Source of the DNA: Micromonospora thermarum
Lineage (GTDB): Bacteria; Actinomycetota; Actinomycetes; Mycobacteriales; Micromonosporaceae
Reading direction: 5' to 3'
NCBI RefSeq assembly: GCF_012034245.1
Contig: NZ_JAATEO010000026.1
Coordinates: forward strand, 30,465-94,464
DNA length: 64,000 nucleotides
In this document: piece after piece, positions 41,141 to 48,825 of the stretch
Position numbering within the stretch: the first letter of the stretch is position 1
Layout of the letters: each line of letters begins with the position of its first letter
The notes under the pieces: generated by a model
The model's input: only the letters and a program-made list of their open reading frames with translations
The model's database searches: none
Told to the model about the DNA's origin: nothing
Translations under genes and position numbers: made by a program

Positions 41141-41850
41141 CCCGCTGCCAGGTCGACGGCCGTGGCGCCGACGATGGCCTTGTCACCGTCGTTCTGCACG
41201 TAGCCGACCACCATGGCGCGTCGCGGATCGAGATCCGCCGGCACGTCGAGCTCGACCCGCCCGGGCGCCGTGTCCAGCTTGGCCGACGTGAAGGCGCGCA
41301 CCACGGCGTCCTGCCGCAGCCTCCGCCCGGCGTTCTCACCCCGGGGGACGTCGTTCTCCAGGCCGCGTTCCACGACGGCCACGTTCAACATCCCTCGCTG
41401 CGGCGGCCGCTCGACCTGGTAGTCCACCCCCACCCGGCGCCCGCCGGCGGTCTCGACCGACAGCGCGACCGGCGTGACGGGTGCCGTCTTCAGGGCGTAC
41501 GCGATCGCGTCCGACGCCTGCCGACGGTCGGAGCCGACGAACTCGGTGGTGCCGTTGACGATCATCTGCGGCGTGTACAACCCACCGGAGCCGAAGGCAC
41601 GGGCGTAGTCCTCCTGCCGGCGGGTGTGCGCAGCGTCGCCGAACGGGTCGGGCCAGCCCAGGTGGTCCCAGTAGTCCACGTGGAAGCCGAGGGCGTAGAC
41701 GGGTCGCCCCCGCTCCCGGGCGTCGCGGTCGATCTCGGACAGCGCCGACTCGGCCGGGGGACAACTGTTGCAGCCCTGGGAGGTGAACAGCTCCACGACG
41801 GCGAAGCCGGCCTGGGCGCTACCCGCCCCGGTGCGCGATGTGTCCGTCAT
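41137..41850 (-). CDS. DUF1223 thioredoxin-like protein
   Basis: A 237-residue DUF1223 protein. AVVELFTSQGCNSCPPAESAL contains the redox pair Cys27/Cys30; ALGFHVDYWDHLGWPDPF and YTPQMIVNGTTEFVGS are the other conserved blocks. Family function is not established; the fold is thioredoxin-like. It lacks a signal peptide, unlike many proteobacterial members. GGGAGG precedes ATG 41850. Coupled by a 4-bp overlap to the single-Cys thioredoxin-like gene. Confidence 0.9.
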   Translation of the reverse strand: MTDTSRTGAGSAQAGFAVVELFTSQGCNSCPPAESALSEIDRDARERGRPVYALGFHVDYWDHLGWPDPFGDAAHTRRQEDYARAFGSGGLYTPQMIVNGTTEFVGSDRRQASDAIAYALKTAPVTPVALSVETAGGRRVGVDYQVERPPQRGMLNVAVVERGLENDVPRGENAGRRLRQDAVVRAFTSAKLDTAPGRVELDVPADLDPRRAMVVGYVQNDGDKAIVGATAVDLAAG

Positions 41851-41922
41851 GGCGCAGCCTCCCCTGGTCGCTCCTCCTGACGGCCCTCGCCTTCCCGTTC
41901 CGCCCGCGACCATGCCGCGCTG

Positions 41923-42879
41923 CTAGGACGCGGCGGCGCCTCCCCGGTATGGAAGGAGGAAGGTGGTCAGCGCGGCCAGCATCTCGTCGGGGGCCTGCTC
42001 GGCGAGCCAGTGGCCGGCGCCGGGGATGACGACGGTCTGCAGGTCGTTCGCGGCGCCCTGCATCGCGTGTCCGGCGAGGTCACCCCAGCTCTTCTCGCCC
42101 CCGATGCCCAGGACGGGCATCGTGAGCGGTTGGGTCTTGCGCTGCTCGTTCTGTGCCAGGGTGGCGTCCCACGCGCGGTAGAGCCCGAAGCTGCCGCGCA
42201 GGACGTCCGGGTCGGAGTAGAGGTCGACGTAGTACCTCAGCGCATGGTCGGGCAGCGGCTCCCCGCCCTGGATGGCGAACTCGTAGCCGTAGAAGATCTC
42301 CTCCCGCCCCCGGACCAGCTTCTCGGTCAGCTCGTCGTTGACCCGGTTGAACGGGATGTGCCACAGCCGGTTGTTGACCTGCTCGGGGATGAACAGCGGT
42401 GGCGCCGGCGCCACCCCCGGAGGCCCGGGAATCTCCGCCAGGGCCACCCGGTCGACCCGGTGGGGGTAGTCCGCGGCCAGCGCGTAGCCGATGATGTAAC
42501 CGGTGTCGTGGCCGACCACGGCGAACCGGTCGTGACCGAGCGCGTCCATCAGCGCGGCCAGGTCGTTGGCGAGAGTCGCGCTGTCGTACCCGTCCTTGGG
42601 CTTGTCGGTCAGCCCGATACCGCGCTGGTCGACGGCGACGACCGTGAAGTCGCGCGCCAGCGCCGGCATCAGCAGACGCCAGGCGTACCAGTTCTCCGGC
42701 CAACCGTGCACCAGCAGCAGCGGCGGCCCCTCACCACCGACCACCACGTGCTGACGCAACCCACCGGCATCGACGTACCGGCTGGTGAAGATGTCGGTGA
42801 AACCCGCCGGAAGCCGCGGCGCGTGCGAGACCGAGCCGGGACCGTCCGCGACGGTGAAGCCGGTGGCGGATGAACTCAT
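41923..42879 (-). CDS. alpha/beta hydrolase with Asp nucleophile (epoxide-hydrolase-like)
   Basis: A 318-residue alpha/beta hydrolase. LLVHGWPENWYAW gives the oxyanion motif, Asp125 in VVGHDTGYIIGY is the nucleophile, and PGAGHWLAEQAPDEM holds the catalytic His. The combination fits soluble epoxide hydrolases or haloalkane dehalogenases. It is the first gene of the five-gene minus-strand run and faces the AhpD-like gene across 258 bp. It differs clearly from the EHN-type hydrolase at the other end of the run. Confidence 0.9.
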   Translation of the reverse strand: MSSSATGFTVADGPGSVSHAPRLPAGFTDIFTSRYVDAGGLRQHVVVGGEGPPLLLVHGWPENWYAWRLLMPALARDFTVVAVDQRGIGLTDKPKDGYDSATLANDLAALMDALGHDRFAVVGHDTGYIIGYALAADYPHRVDRVALAEIPGPPGVAPAPPLFIPEQVNNRLWHIPFNRVNDELTEKLVRGREEIFYGYEFAIQGGEPLPDHALRYYVDLYSDPDVLRGSFGLYRAWDATLAQNEQRKTQPLTMPVLGIGGEKSWGDLAGHAMQGAANDLQTVVIPGAGHWLAEQAPDEMLAALTTFLLPYRGGAAAS

Positions 42880-43137
42880 CGACGATGTCCTTTCACCGCA
42901 TGTCGGGAGGCACCTCGGGCCCATGCCGGCATCGCACATCACGGCCCACGCCCTGCGACCGCCGATTCTCCTGGCGACGGCACGGGCGGCGGACCGGTAC
43001 ATCGGCGGCTCACCCGGAGGAGGTAACGGCCGCGGGCGCGGGTCGGTGGCCGTCCCGGGGCGGTGGCCGGCCGGGGGCTGTCACACGTCGGGCCCGGCCG
43101 GTGTCTCCATGCCGAAGGCAGCAGCAGAGGAGGAGAC

Positions 43138-43728
43138 ATGGCCGGCAACACCCGGGTTCCCCCGACTGAGATCACCGGCGTCTACGGCGCCGTGCTGAAG
43201 AGGTTCGCCAGGAAGATGCTCGGCGACGTACCCGAGGCGCTCGGCGTGATGTGGCACCACAAGCCGGTGCTCAAGGCCGGCTTCGACACCGGCCGGAAGG
43301 CGGCCCGGTGGAAGGAGTGCGACCAGGACCTGAAGTCCTACGCCCACATGGCGGCGGCATCCCTGATCGGCTGCTCGTTCTGCCTCGACTACGGGTACTT
43401 CCAGGCCCACAACGAGGGGCTCGACCTGGCCAAGGCACGCGAGGTGCCACGGTGGCGGGAATCGCAGGTCTTCACGCCGCTGGAGCGCGACGTCCTGGAG
43501 TACGCCGAGGCGATGTCGCAGACACCGCCGACCGTCACCGACGAGCTCGCCGCCCGGCTGCTCGCACAGCTCGGGGCGCCGGCACTGGTCGAACTCAGCG
43601 CGTGGATCGGTCTGGCGAACCAGATGGCGCGGACGAACGTCGCGCTCGGCATCGAGGCCCACGGGTTCGCGGCGGCGTGCGGCCTCGCGCCCCTGGCGCA
43701 GCCGAGCGGCGTCGCGGCGCGGCGCTGA
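43138..43728 (+). CDS. carboxymuconolactone decarboxylase/AhpD-like protein
   Basis: A 196-residue protein of the CMD/AhpD superfamily. The redox motif is IGCSFCLDYGYFQAHNEG (CxxC plus a downstream His), as in alkylhydroperoxidases. GAGGAGG precedes ATG 43138. It is divergent from the five-gene run that begins with the hydrolase at 42879, consistent with a shared response to oxidants or electrophiles, which is an inference from position. Confidence 0.9.
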   Translation: MAGNTRVPPTEITGVYGAVLKRFARKMLGDVPEALGVMWHHKPVLKAGFDTGRKAARWKECDQDLKSYAHMAAASLIGCSFCLDYGYFQAHNEGLDLAKAREVPRWRESQVFTPLERDVLEYAEAMSQTPPTVTDELAARLLAQLGAPALVELSAWIGLANQMARTNVALGIEAHGFAAACGLAPLAQPSGVAARR

Positions 43729-43753
43729 CCGAGGACCCTGAGCGCGGGGTCCG

Positions 43754-44713
43754 TCAGCCGGTCTCGGCCATCGCCGAGAGGCGGCGGGCGAGCCGGCCGG
43801 CGGCCTCGCGCAGATCGGGAGGCTCCAGCACCTCCGCGTCGAAGCCCAGCCGGGCCACGTGCACGGCGAGCCAGTCCAGGTTGTCCCCACCGAGGACGAG
43901 CAGACACCACCCGTCGCGGTCGTCCTCGACGCGCCCCACCTGCGGCGGCACCATCTCCCGTACGCGGTCGGGCGGGGCGTGCACCCGCACCCGGGCGACA
44001 TACCGGTACGGTGCGGCGGTCACGGACCGCTGCACGTACGCGACCGGGTCCGGGTGTTCCCGCGGCCGGAAGCGCCAGGTCGTCGCCACCACCTCGCGCA
44101 TCCGGTCCAGCCGGAAGGTGCGCCAGTCGTCGCGGTCGACGTCCCGCGCCATCAGGTACCAGCGGCGGCCGGTGGTGACCATCCGCACCGGCTCGACGGT
44201 GCGCTCGCGCTCCCCGCCGTCGCGGCCGGCGTACCGGAACCGCACTCGCACCGTGTCGCGGCAGGCCCGCGCGAGCGTCACCAGCAGCTCCGCGTCGATC
44301 TCGACCCCGGCGCCGACGAGGGTCTCGGTGGCGCCGTGCACCGCCCGCACCTCGGCGCCCAGCCGGGACGGCATCACCTGGTCGAGCTTCGCGAGCGCCC
44401 GTAGTGCCGCCTCGGCCGCCCCGGCGATCGTGCCTCCGGACGCCAGCCGCAGCGAGACCGCCGTCGCGATCGCCTCCTCGTCGTCGAGGAGCAGCGGCGG
44501 CAGCCGGGTGCCCGCGCCGAGCCGGTAGCCGCCGCCGACACCCGCCGTCGCGTGCACGGGGTAGCCGAGCACACGCAGCCGCTCGACGTCGCGGCGCACC
44601 GAGCGGTCGGTCACCCCCAGCTCGGCGGCCAGCTCGGCGGCGGTCCAGGACGGCCGCCGCTGCAGCAGCGCCAGCAGCCGCAGCACCCGCTCGGTTGTCG
44701 CCTCGACGGTCAC
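43754..44713 (-). CDS. WYL-domain transcriptional regulator
   Basis: A 319-residue YafY-type regulator with an N-terminal winged HTH (residues 5-60, WTAAELAAELGVTDRSVRRDVERLRVLGYPV), a linker, a WYL ligand-binding domain (TVEPVRMVTTGRRWYLMARDVDRDDWRTFRLDRM) and a C-terminal WCX-type extension. It is divergently oriented from the DinB-VOC operon. A perfect 8-bp inverted repeat lies in the 62-bp gap, so it probably controls itself and that operon. Confidence 0.92.
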   Translation of the reverse strand: MTVEATTERVLRLLALLQRRPSWTAAELAAELGVTDRSVRRDVERLRVLGYPVHATAGVGGGYRLGAGTRLPPLLLDDEEAIATAVSLRLASGGTIAGAAEAALRALAKLDQVMPSRLGAEVRAVHGATETLVGAGVEIDAELLVTLARACRDTVRVRFRYAGRDGGERERTVEPVRMVTTGRRWYLMARDVDRDDWRTFRLDRMREVVATTWRFRPREHPDPVAYVQRSVTAAPYRYVARVRVHAPPDRVREMVPPQVGRVEDDRDGWCLLVLGGDNLDWLAVHVARLGFDAEVLEPPDLREAAGRLARRLSAMAETG

Positions 44714-44720
44714 GCGGCCA

Positions 44721-44745
44721 ATCGTTCCACGAATCTAGGAACGAT
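44721..44745. promoter_or_regulatory. palindromic operator between the WYL and DinB genes
   Basis: ATCGTTCC-N9-GGAACGAT (44721-44728, 44738-44745) is a perfect inverted repeat. CTGTC-N10-GACAG (44746-44765) follows directly. They fill the 62-bp divergent gap and are the likely binding site of the WYL regulator. Confidence 0.65.
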
Positions 44746-44775
44746 CCTGTCCGCTATCTGCGACAGGGTGGGGCC

Positions 44776-45360
44776 ATGACCGACCAGACCTGGAACCCCC
44801 TGCTCCGCGAGCAGATCGCGTGGCACTGGACCACGCAGCTGCGCGACCGCCTCGACGGACTCACCGACGACGAGTACTTCTGGGAGCCGGCGCCCGGCGG
44901 CTGGAGTGTGCGCCCGCGCGGCACCGGCACCGCACCCGTGCAGGCCGGGTCCGGCGCGATGACCATCGACTTCGCGATGCCGACGCCCGAGCCGCCACCG
45001 TTCACGACGATCGCGTGGCGGCTCGGGCACGTGATCGTCGGCGTGCTCGCGATGCGCAACGCCGCGCACTTCGGTCGCGCGGCCACCGACTACCAGTCGT
45101 TCGAGTACGCCCCGACCGCGGCCGCCGCGCTGGCGCAGCTCGACGCGGAGTACGCCACGTGGCTGGCCGGGGTCGAGTCCCTCGGCGACACCGGCCTCGC
45201 CCGCCCGTGCGGGGAGGCGGAGGGACCGTACGCCGAGCGTCCGCTGGCGGCGCTGGTGCTGCACATCAACCGCGAGCTGATCCACCATCTGGCGGAGGTG
45301 TGCCTCCTCCGTGACCTGTACCTGCACACTGACCACCAGACCCGACAGGAGGCGAGCTGA
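44776..45360 (+). CDS. DinB-like four-helix protein
   Basis: A 194-residue protein of the DinB/YfiT superfamily. It has the N-terminal helix LLREQIAWHWTTQLRDRLDGLTDDEYFWEPAPGGWSV, a middle helix starting TIAWRLGHVIVG, and the C-terminal ALVLHINRELIHHLAEVCLLRDL with His residues suited to metal binding. Members include mycothiol-dependent enzymes. It is the first gene of an operon with a VOC protein (1-nt gap). Confidence 0.88.
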   Translation: MTDQTWNPLLREQIAWHWTTQLRDRLDGLTDDEYFWEPAPGGWSVRPRGTGTAPVQAGSGAMTIDFAMPTPEPPPFTTIAWRLGHVIVGVLAMRNAAHFGRAATDYQSFEYAPTAAAALAQLDAEYATWLAGVESLGDTGLARPCGEAEGPYAERPLAALVLHINRELIHHLAEVCLLRDLYLHTDHQTRQEAS

Positions 45361-45361
45361 G

Positions 45362-45799
45362 ATGGCCCGCGACGTCCAGATCACGTTCGACAGCGCCGAC
45401 CCGGCCGCGTTGGCGGCCTTCTGGGCCGAGGCACTCGGCTACCGGTTGCAGGACCCGCCGGGGGACTTCGAGTCGTGGGAGCAGGCGCTGGAGGCGATGG
45501 GCGTGCCGCCGGAGCGGCGCAACGACGCCTCGGCGTTGGTCGACCCGGAGGGCGCGAGGCCGCGGCTGTTCTTCCAGCGGGTGCCGGAGGGCAAGCAGGC
45601 GAAGAACCGCGTACACCTCGATGTGCGGGCCGCGCCCGGGCTGGAGGGCGACGCGCGGATGGCGGCCCTGGAGGCGGAGGCCGAGCGGCTCGTGTCGCTG
45701 GGTGCCACCCGGCTCCAGCGCCACGAGCCCGCTCCCCCGCTCGGCACCGGCCACATCGTGATGGCCGACCCCGAGGGCAACGAGTTCTGTCTCGACTGA
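45362..45799 (+). CDS. VOC-family glyoxalase-like protein
   Basis: A 145-residue single-polypeptide VOC protein (FDSADPAALAAFWAEALGYRL, KNRVHLDVRA, HIVMADPEGNEFCLD). The HLDV His and the terminal Glu-Phe-Cys region are the expected metal-binding area. Substrate unknown. ATG 45362 follows the DinB stop by one base, so translation is coupled. Confidence 0.9.
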   Translation: MARDVQITFDSADPAALAAFWAEALGYRLQDPPGDFESWEQALEAMGVPPERRNDASALVDPEGARPRLFFQRVPEGKQAKNRVHLDVRAAPGLEGDARMAALEAEAERLVSLGATRLQRHEPAPPLGTGHIVMADPEGNEFCLD

Positions 45800-45805
45800 C
45801 TGTGA

Positions 45806-45845
45806 GCCGCGCGGCCGGCGGGCCGGTGCCAGCCGGCCGCGCGGC
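45806..45845. terminator. bidirectional terminator
   Basis: A perfect 14-bp stem (45806-45819 with 45832-45845) around 12 nt, directly between the stops of the VOC gene and the convergent AHSA1 gene. Confidence 0.85.
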
Positions 45846-45851
45846 AGCGGG

Positions 45852-46295
45852 TCAGTGCCAGTCGCTGATCCGCACGTCGCGCGGGTCGGGGGCGCCTTCC
45901 CCGGTCTCGAGGAGCTGCTTGAGGCTCATCAGGTAGGTGGCCCACTTGGTGCTGCAGTGGTGCATGAACTCGACCGGCTCCCGCCAGCCCTCGTGCCGGA
46001 ACAGCACGATCGTGTAGTCGCCGTCCTGGCGGAGATCCCACTGGATGCTGGTGCCGATCCACTCCGGCGGCCCGTCCACGACGTCCCAGCGGACCAGCCG
46101 GCCCGGGTCCAGCTCGGCGACCTTCATGTCGAACCCGCCCGGCCGGAACCGGAACTCGATCACGCCGCCGAGGTCGGTCTGCCCCGACGTCTTCTCGGTC
46201 CACCAGCCGGACAGGCCGTCCAGAGTGGTGAGCGCGGCGTACACCTGCTCCGGCGAGGACTGCTCGACGCCGATGCGGTGAAGGATGTCTGCCAT
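45852..46295 (-). CDS. SRPBCC/AHSA1-domain protein
   Basis: A 147-residue Bet v 1-like protein (AHSA1 type): MADILHRIGVEQSSPEQVYAAL, LDGLSGWWTEKTSG, VRWDVVDGPPEWIGTSIQWDL. A hydrophobic-pocket fold that binds small ligands or chaperones. It lies 15 nt behind an ArsR gene on the same strand, a standard actinobacterial pairing in which the ArsR protein regulates the operon. Confidence 0.92.
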   Translation of the reverse strand: MADILHRIGVEQSSPEQVYAALTTLDGLSGWWTEKTSGQTDLGGVIEFRFRPGGFDMKVAELDPGRLVRWDVVDGPPEWIGTSIQWDLRQDGDYTIVLFRHEGWREPVEFMHHCSTKWATYLMSLKQLLETGEGAPDPRDVRISDWH

Positions 46296-46310
46296 CTCCC
46301 GTGTGCCTCT

Positions 46311-46694
46311 CTACTCGTTCTTCCCGGTCTCGTCGGTCGTGTCCGTGCCGCGCTGGATCGTCTCGGCGATGCGCTTGATGCGCTGGAGGCGGCGGTCCCA
46401 GGCGGCGCCGACGTCGGCGAGCTGGGTGACGGCGCGGGCGAGCTGGGCCTGATCGACGCGGAACTGCTTCTCGCGGCCGGCGGTGGTGGCGTGCACCAGG
46501 CCGACCCGGTCGAGGACGGCGAGGTGCTTCGCCACCGCCTGCCGGGTCACCGGCAGGTGCTCGCTCAGGCTGGTCGCCGTCCCGCTGCCGTCGCTCAGCA
46601 GCAGGTCGAGCATCCGGCGGCGGGTCGGGTCGCCGACCGCCGACCAGAGGTCGTCGTCCACCAGCACGCTGATGGCAGTACCTTCCTTCGTCAT
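46311..46694 (-). CDS. ArsR-family regulator
   Basis: A 127-residue winged-helix repressor. DLWSAVGDPTRRRMLDLLLSDGSGTATSLSEHLPVTRQAVAKHLAVLDRVGLV is the complete ArsR DNA-binding domain. No metal-binding cysteines are present, so it belongs to the non-metal, AHSA1-linked subgroup. ATG 46694 gives the usual start. The IS110 element lies just upstream, and its insertion may have altered this gene's promoter. Confidence 0.92.
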   Translation of the reverse strand: MTKEGTAISVLVDDDLWSAVGDPTRRRMLDLLLSDGSGTATSLSEHLPVTRQAVAKHLAVLDRVGLVHATTAGREKQFRVDQAQLARAVTQLADVGAAWDRRLQRIKRIAETIQRGTDTTDETGKNE

Positions 46695-46723
46695 CGGAGA
46701 CCCCCGGGGAACGCTCCACACGC

Positions 46724-46812
46724 TTGTCCCGAGAGGACTGACATGAGACGGCGTCCTCGGGGGTCGCCGGCGCAGGCCTGACGCCTACGAGGGTGTTGTC
46801 CCGTGAGGACTG
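46724..46812 (+). repeat. 17-bp direct repeat upstream of the IS110 transposase
   Basis: TTGTCCCGAGAGGACTG (46724-46740) and TTGTCCCGTGAGGACTG (46796-46812) differ at one base. Each contains a small GTCC/GGAC dyad. They lie in the noncoding region that in IS110 elements corresponds to the left end and bridge-RNA gene. Confidence 0.65.
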
Positions 46813-46873
46813 GTCCATCAGCACGGCGCCGTGCCTGCACCGACCGTGATCGTCGGCGGGAAGGAGGCGAAGG

Positions 46874-48142
46874 TTGCTGGGAGTCGGTCTGGACTGGGCC
46901 GAGGACTACCACGACGTGGCGTTGGGTGTACCGGGTAAGGGGGTGATCGAACAGTTCCGCATCGACCACGGCCCGGCCGGGGTGCAGCGGCTGGTAGCTC
47001 GGTGCCTGGCGCTGGAGCCGGACCCGGCTGAGGTGCGGGTGGTCCTCGAAACCCGGCATGGGCTGCTGGTCGAGGCCCTGGTTGATGCCGGGTTCACCGT
47101 GCTGCCGGTCAACCCGGATCTGGTCGCGCGGCGGCGTGGACCGGCCAAGAAGAAAGACGACGCCGAAGACGCCCGGATCTGCTGCCTGCTGGCCTTGGAT
47201 CAGTACGCCGAGCTGCGCCGGCTGGTCCCGCACGGCGCGCTGGGCGCTGAGCTGCGGGCCATCGCCCGCGATGACGAGCGGGCCGCCCGCGACGAGCGGC
47301 GGCTGTCCAATCGGTTGCGCGCCGACCTGCTCGCAGTGTTCCCGGCCGCGATCGACATCGCCGACGGCGACCTCGGCTCTGCGGTGTTCCTGCGCCTGCT
47401 GGAACGCTGGCCCTCGGCGACCGAACTGGCCGCCGCCGGCTACGACGACATCGAGGCCCTGGCCCGCGCCAACCGGCACGGCTGGCCCGACCGATTCGCC
47501 GACCGGGTGGCCGCTGCCCTGGCCGAACCCCGGCTGGCGGTGCGCCCCGAGCTGGCCCGCGCCAAGGCCGGCAGCATCCGCCTGGCCGCGGCCCAGTTGC
47601 TGCTGCTGCGCGCCCAACGCCGCGTCTGGCAGCACCGGATGGGCGAGATCCTGCTCGGCGGCGCCCGCTACGGCCGGGCCAAGCAACCCAAGGATCCCCA
47701 GCCGGAGAACGCGTTCCCTGGCGGCGAGATCTACCTGAGCATGCCTGGCCTGGGTGATCGTCTCGCCGCCAGGGTCGCCGGTGAAATCGGCGAACACGTC
47801 GAGCAGTTCGCCACGCCCAACGCCCTGCAATGCTATGCCGGCCGAGCCCCGGTCACCCGCCGCTCCGGGCGCAGCGAGTACATCGTGGCCCGCCGCTTGG
47901 CCTACAACCGCTACCTCGGCAACGCCGTCCAGCAGTGGGCCTTCTGCAGCCTGCGACAGTCGGCCTGGGCCCGCCAGTTCTACGACGCGAAGATCGCCAC
48001 CGGCAAGAGCCACAACGCCGCCCTGCGCGCTCTCGGCAACCGCTGGCTGGAAATCCTGTGGCACTGCCTGCGCCTCGGGGTCCTCTACGACGAAGCGACC
48101 CATACAGCGAACCGACAGCGACACCATGCCCTCGCGGCATGA
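46874..48142 (+). CDS. IS110-family transposase
   Basis: A 422-residue DEDD-type recombinase. The N-terminal RuvC-like domain shows GLDWAEDYHDVAL, VVLETRHGLLVEAL and KKKDDAEDARICC, which supply the acidic residues. The C-terminal transposase_20 domain contains MPGLGDRLAARVAGEIGEH and CYAGRAPVTRRSGRS with the catalytic Ser region. TTG 46874 lies 6 nt behind AAGGAGG. The gene is intact. In characterised relatives the enzyme is guided by a structured bridge RNA from the upstream noncoding end. Confidence 0.94.
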   Translation: MLGVGLDWAEDYHDVALGVPGKGVIEQFRIDHGPAGVQRLVARCLALEPDPAEVRVVLETRHGLLVEALVDAGFTVLPVNPDLVARRRGPAKKKDDAEDARICCLLALDQYAELRRLVPHGALGAELRAIARDDERAARDERRLSNRLRADLLAVFPAAIDIADGDLGSAVFLRLLERWPSATELAAAGYDDIEALARANRHGWPDRFADRVAAALAEPRLAVRPELARAKAGSIRLAAAQLLLLRAQRRVWQHRMGEILLGGARYGRAKQPKDPQPENAFPGGEIYLSMPGLGDRLAARVAGEIGEHVEQFATPNALQCYAGRAPVTRRSGRSEYIVARRLAYNRYLGNAVQQWAFCSLRQSAWARQFYDAKIATGKSHNAALRALGNRWLEILWHCLRLGVLYDEATHTANRQRHHALAA

Positions 48143-48233
48143 GGTTGACGGAGGATGTCTCATGCCGCTGCCTCCCTCCGGCCGGCACGAGGCTCGTCCG
48201 CGCCGTGCCGGATGATTCGCCGGCTGCGCTCGC

Positions 48234-48695
48234 TCATGCGGCCGATCCGACCTTCGCGGCGTACGCCGGCAGCCGCGACAGGAAGTGGTCCCAGCCGCTG
48301 ACGTGGTCGGCGTACTCGGCGGCGACCTTGGCCTCGTCCCAGCCGCGCTCGCGGAAGCCGCTCTCGGTCATCCGCAGGAGCGTCCCGTCGCCGGCGGGTT
48401 CGAGCTCGAAGACGACCAGGAACGAGTTGTCCTGGGCGGCGGTCTCCCCCTCGGCGTGGGTCCAGCGGAAGGAGAAGTGCCGCGGCGGCACGGCGTCGAC
48501 GACGGTGAACTGCACCCAGGTGCCGCCCTGCGTGGGGTCCCCGAAGCAGATCCGCCCCGCTCCCCCGGGCACGGCGGGGAACTCCGCTTCGTCCGGCCAC
48601 CACTCGCGCAGGTGCTCGGGGCTGCTCACCACGTCGAAGACGACCTCGGGTGAGGCGTCGATGTGGATCTCCCGCTCGATCGTTCCGTACTCCAT
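48234..48695 (-). CDS. SRPBCC/AHSA1-domain protein (second)
   Basis: A 153-residue AHSA1-type protein: MEYGTIEREIHIDASPEVVFDVVSSPEHLREWWPDEAEF, HFSFRWTHAEGE, SFLVVFELEPAGDGTLLRMTESGF. It is a typical ligand-binding Bet v 1 fold with no enzyme assignment. AAAGGTGG precedes ATG 48695. No ArsR partner is adjacent, although two strong palindromes lie in its promoter. The IS110 element ends about 70 bp beyond its stop. Confidence 0.9.
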   Translation of the reverse strand: MEYGTIEREIHIDASPEVVFDVVSSPEHLREWWPDEAEFPAVPGGAGRICFGDPTQGGTWVQFTVVDAVPPRHFSFRWTHAEGETAAQDNSFLVVFELEPAGDGTLLRMTESGFRERGWDEAKVAAEYADHVSGWDHFLSRLPAYAAKVGSAA

Positions 48696-48709
48696 GCCCG
48701 CCACCTTTC

Positions 48710-48724
48710 GCAACGTTTGGTTGC
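48710..48724. promoter_or_regulatory. palindrome GCAAC-N5-GTTGC
   Basis: A short inverted repeat 14 nt upstream of the AHSA1 start. It shares the half-site GCAAC/GTTGC with the 25-bp palindrome at 48750-48774, as expected for two binding sites of one regulator. Confidence 0.6.
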
Positions 48725-48749
48725 ACATCAGGCTAGCCGACGCGTCGGC

Positions 48750-48774
48750 CATGCGCAACCGTCGGTTGCGCATG
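48750..48774. promoter_or_regulatory. perfect 25-bp palindromic operator
   Basis: CATGCGCAACCG-T-CGGTTGCGCATG is perfect over 12 bp on each side. It lies in the 130-bp divergent gap between the AHSA1 gene (minus) and the GNAT gene (plus). It is placed to control both; its regulator is not encoded next to it. Confidence 0.78.
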
Positions 48775-48825
48775 GCGGGCCAAATCGGATCGCCGCACCG
48801 GGAGGCGTCGTGCGATCGTTGCGGT

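Larger units (their letters stand above)
46724..48162 (+). mobile_element. IS110-family insertion sequence (approximate ends)
   Basis: The element comprises a transposase gene and about 150 nt of upstream noncoding DNA. IS110 members have no long terminal inverted repeats and make only a tiny core duplication, so the ends cannot be fixed from one copy. The only end-like symmetry I see is the 8-mer CATGAGAC at 46742-46749, mirrored as GTCTCATG near 48155-48162. It separates an ArsR-AHSA1 pair from an unrelated AHSA1/GNAT region. Confidence 0.55.

Noticed and set aside
48160..48237. 25-codon ORF starting MSERSRRIIRHG overlapping the AHSA1 stop
   Set aside because: The overlap looks like coupling, but the sequence is short, has no motif, and such AGCGAGCGC-type strings are common between genes in GC-rich actinobacteria.
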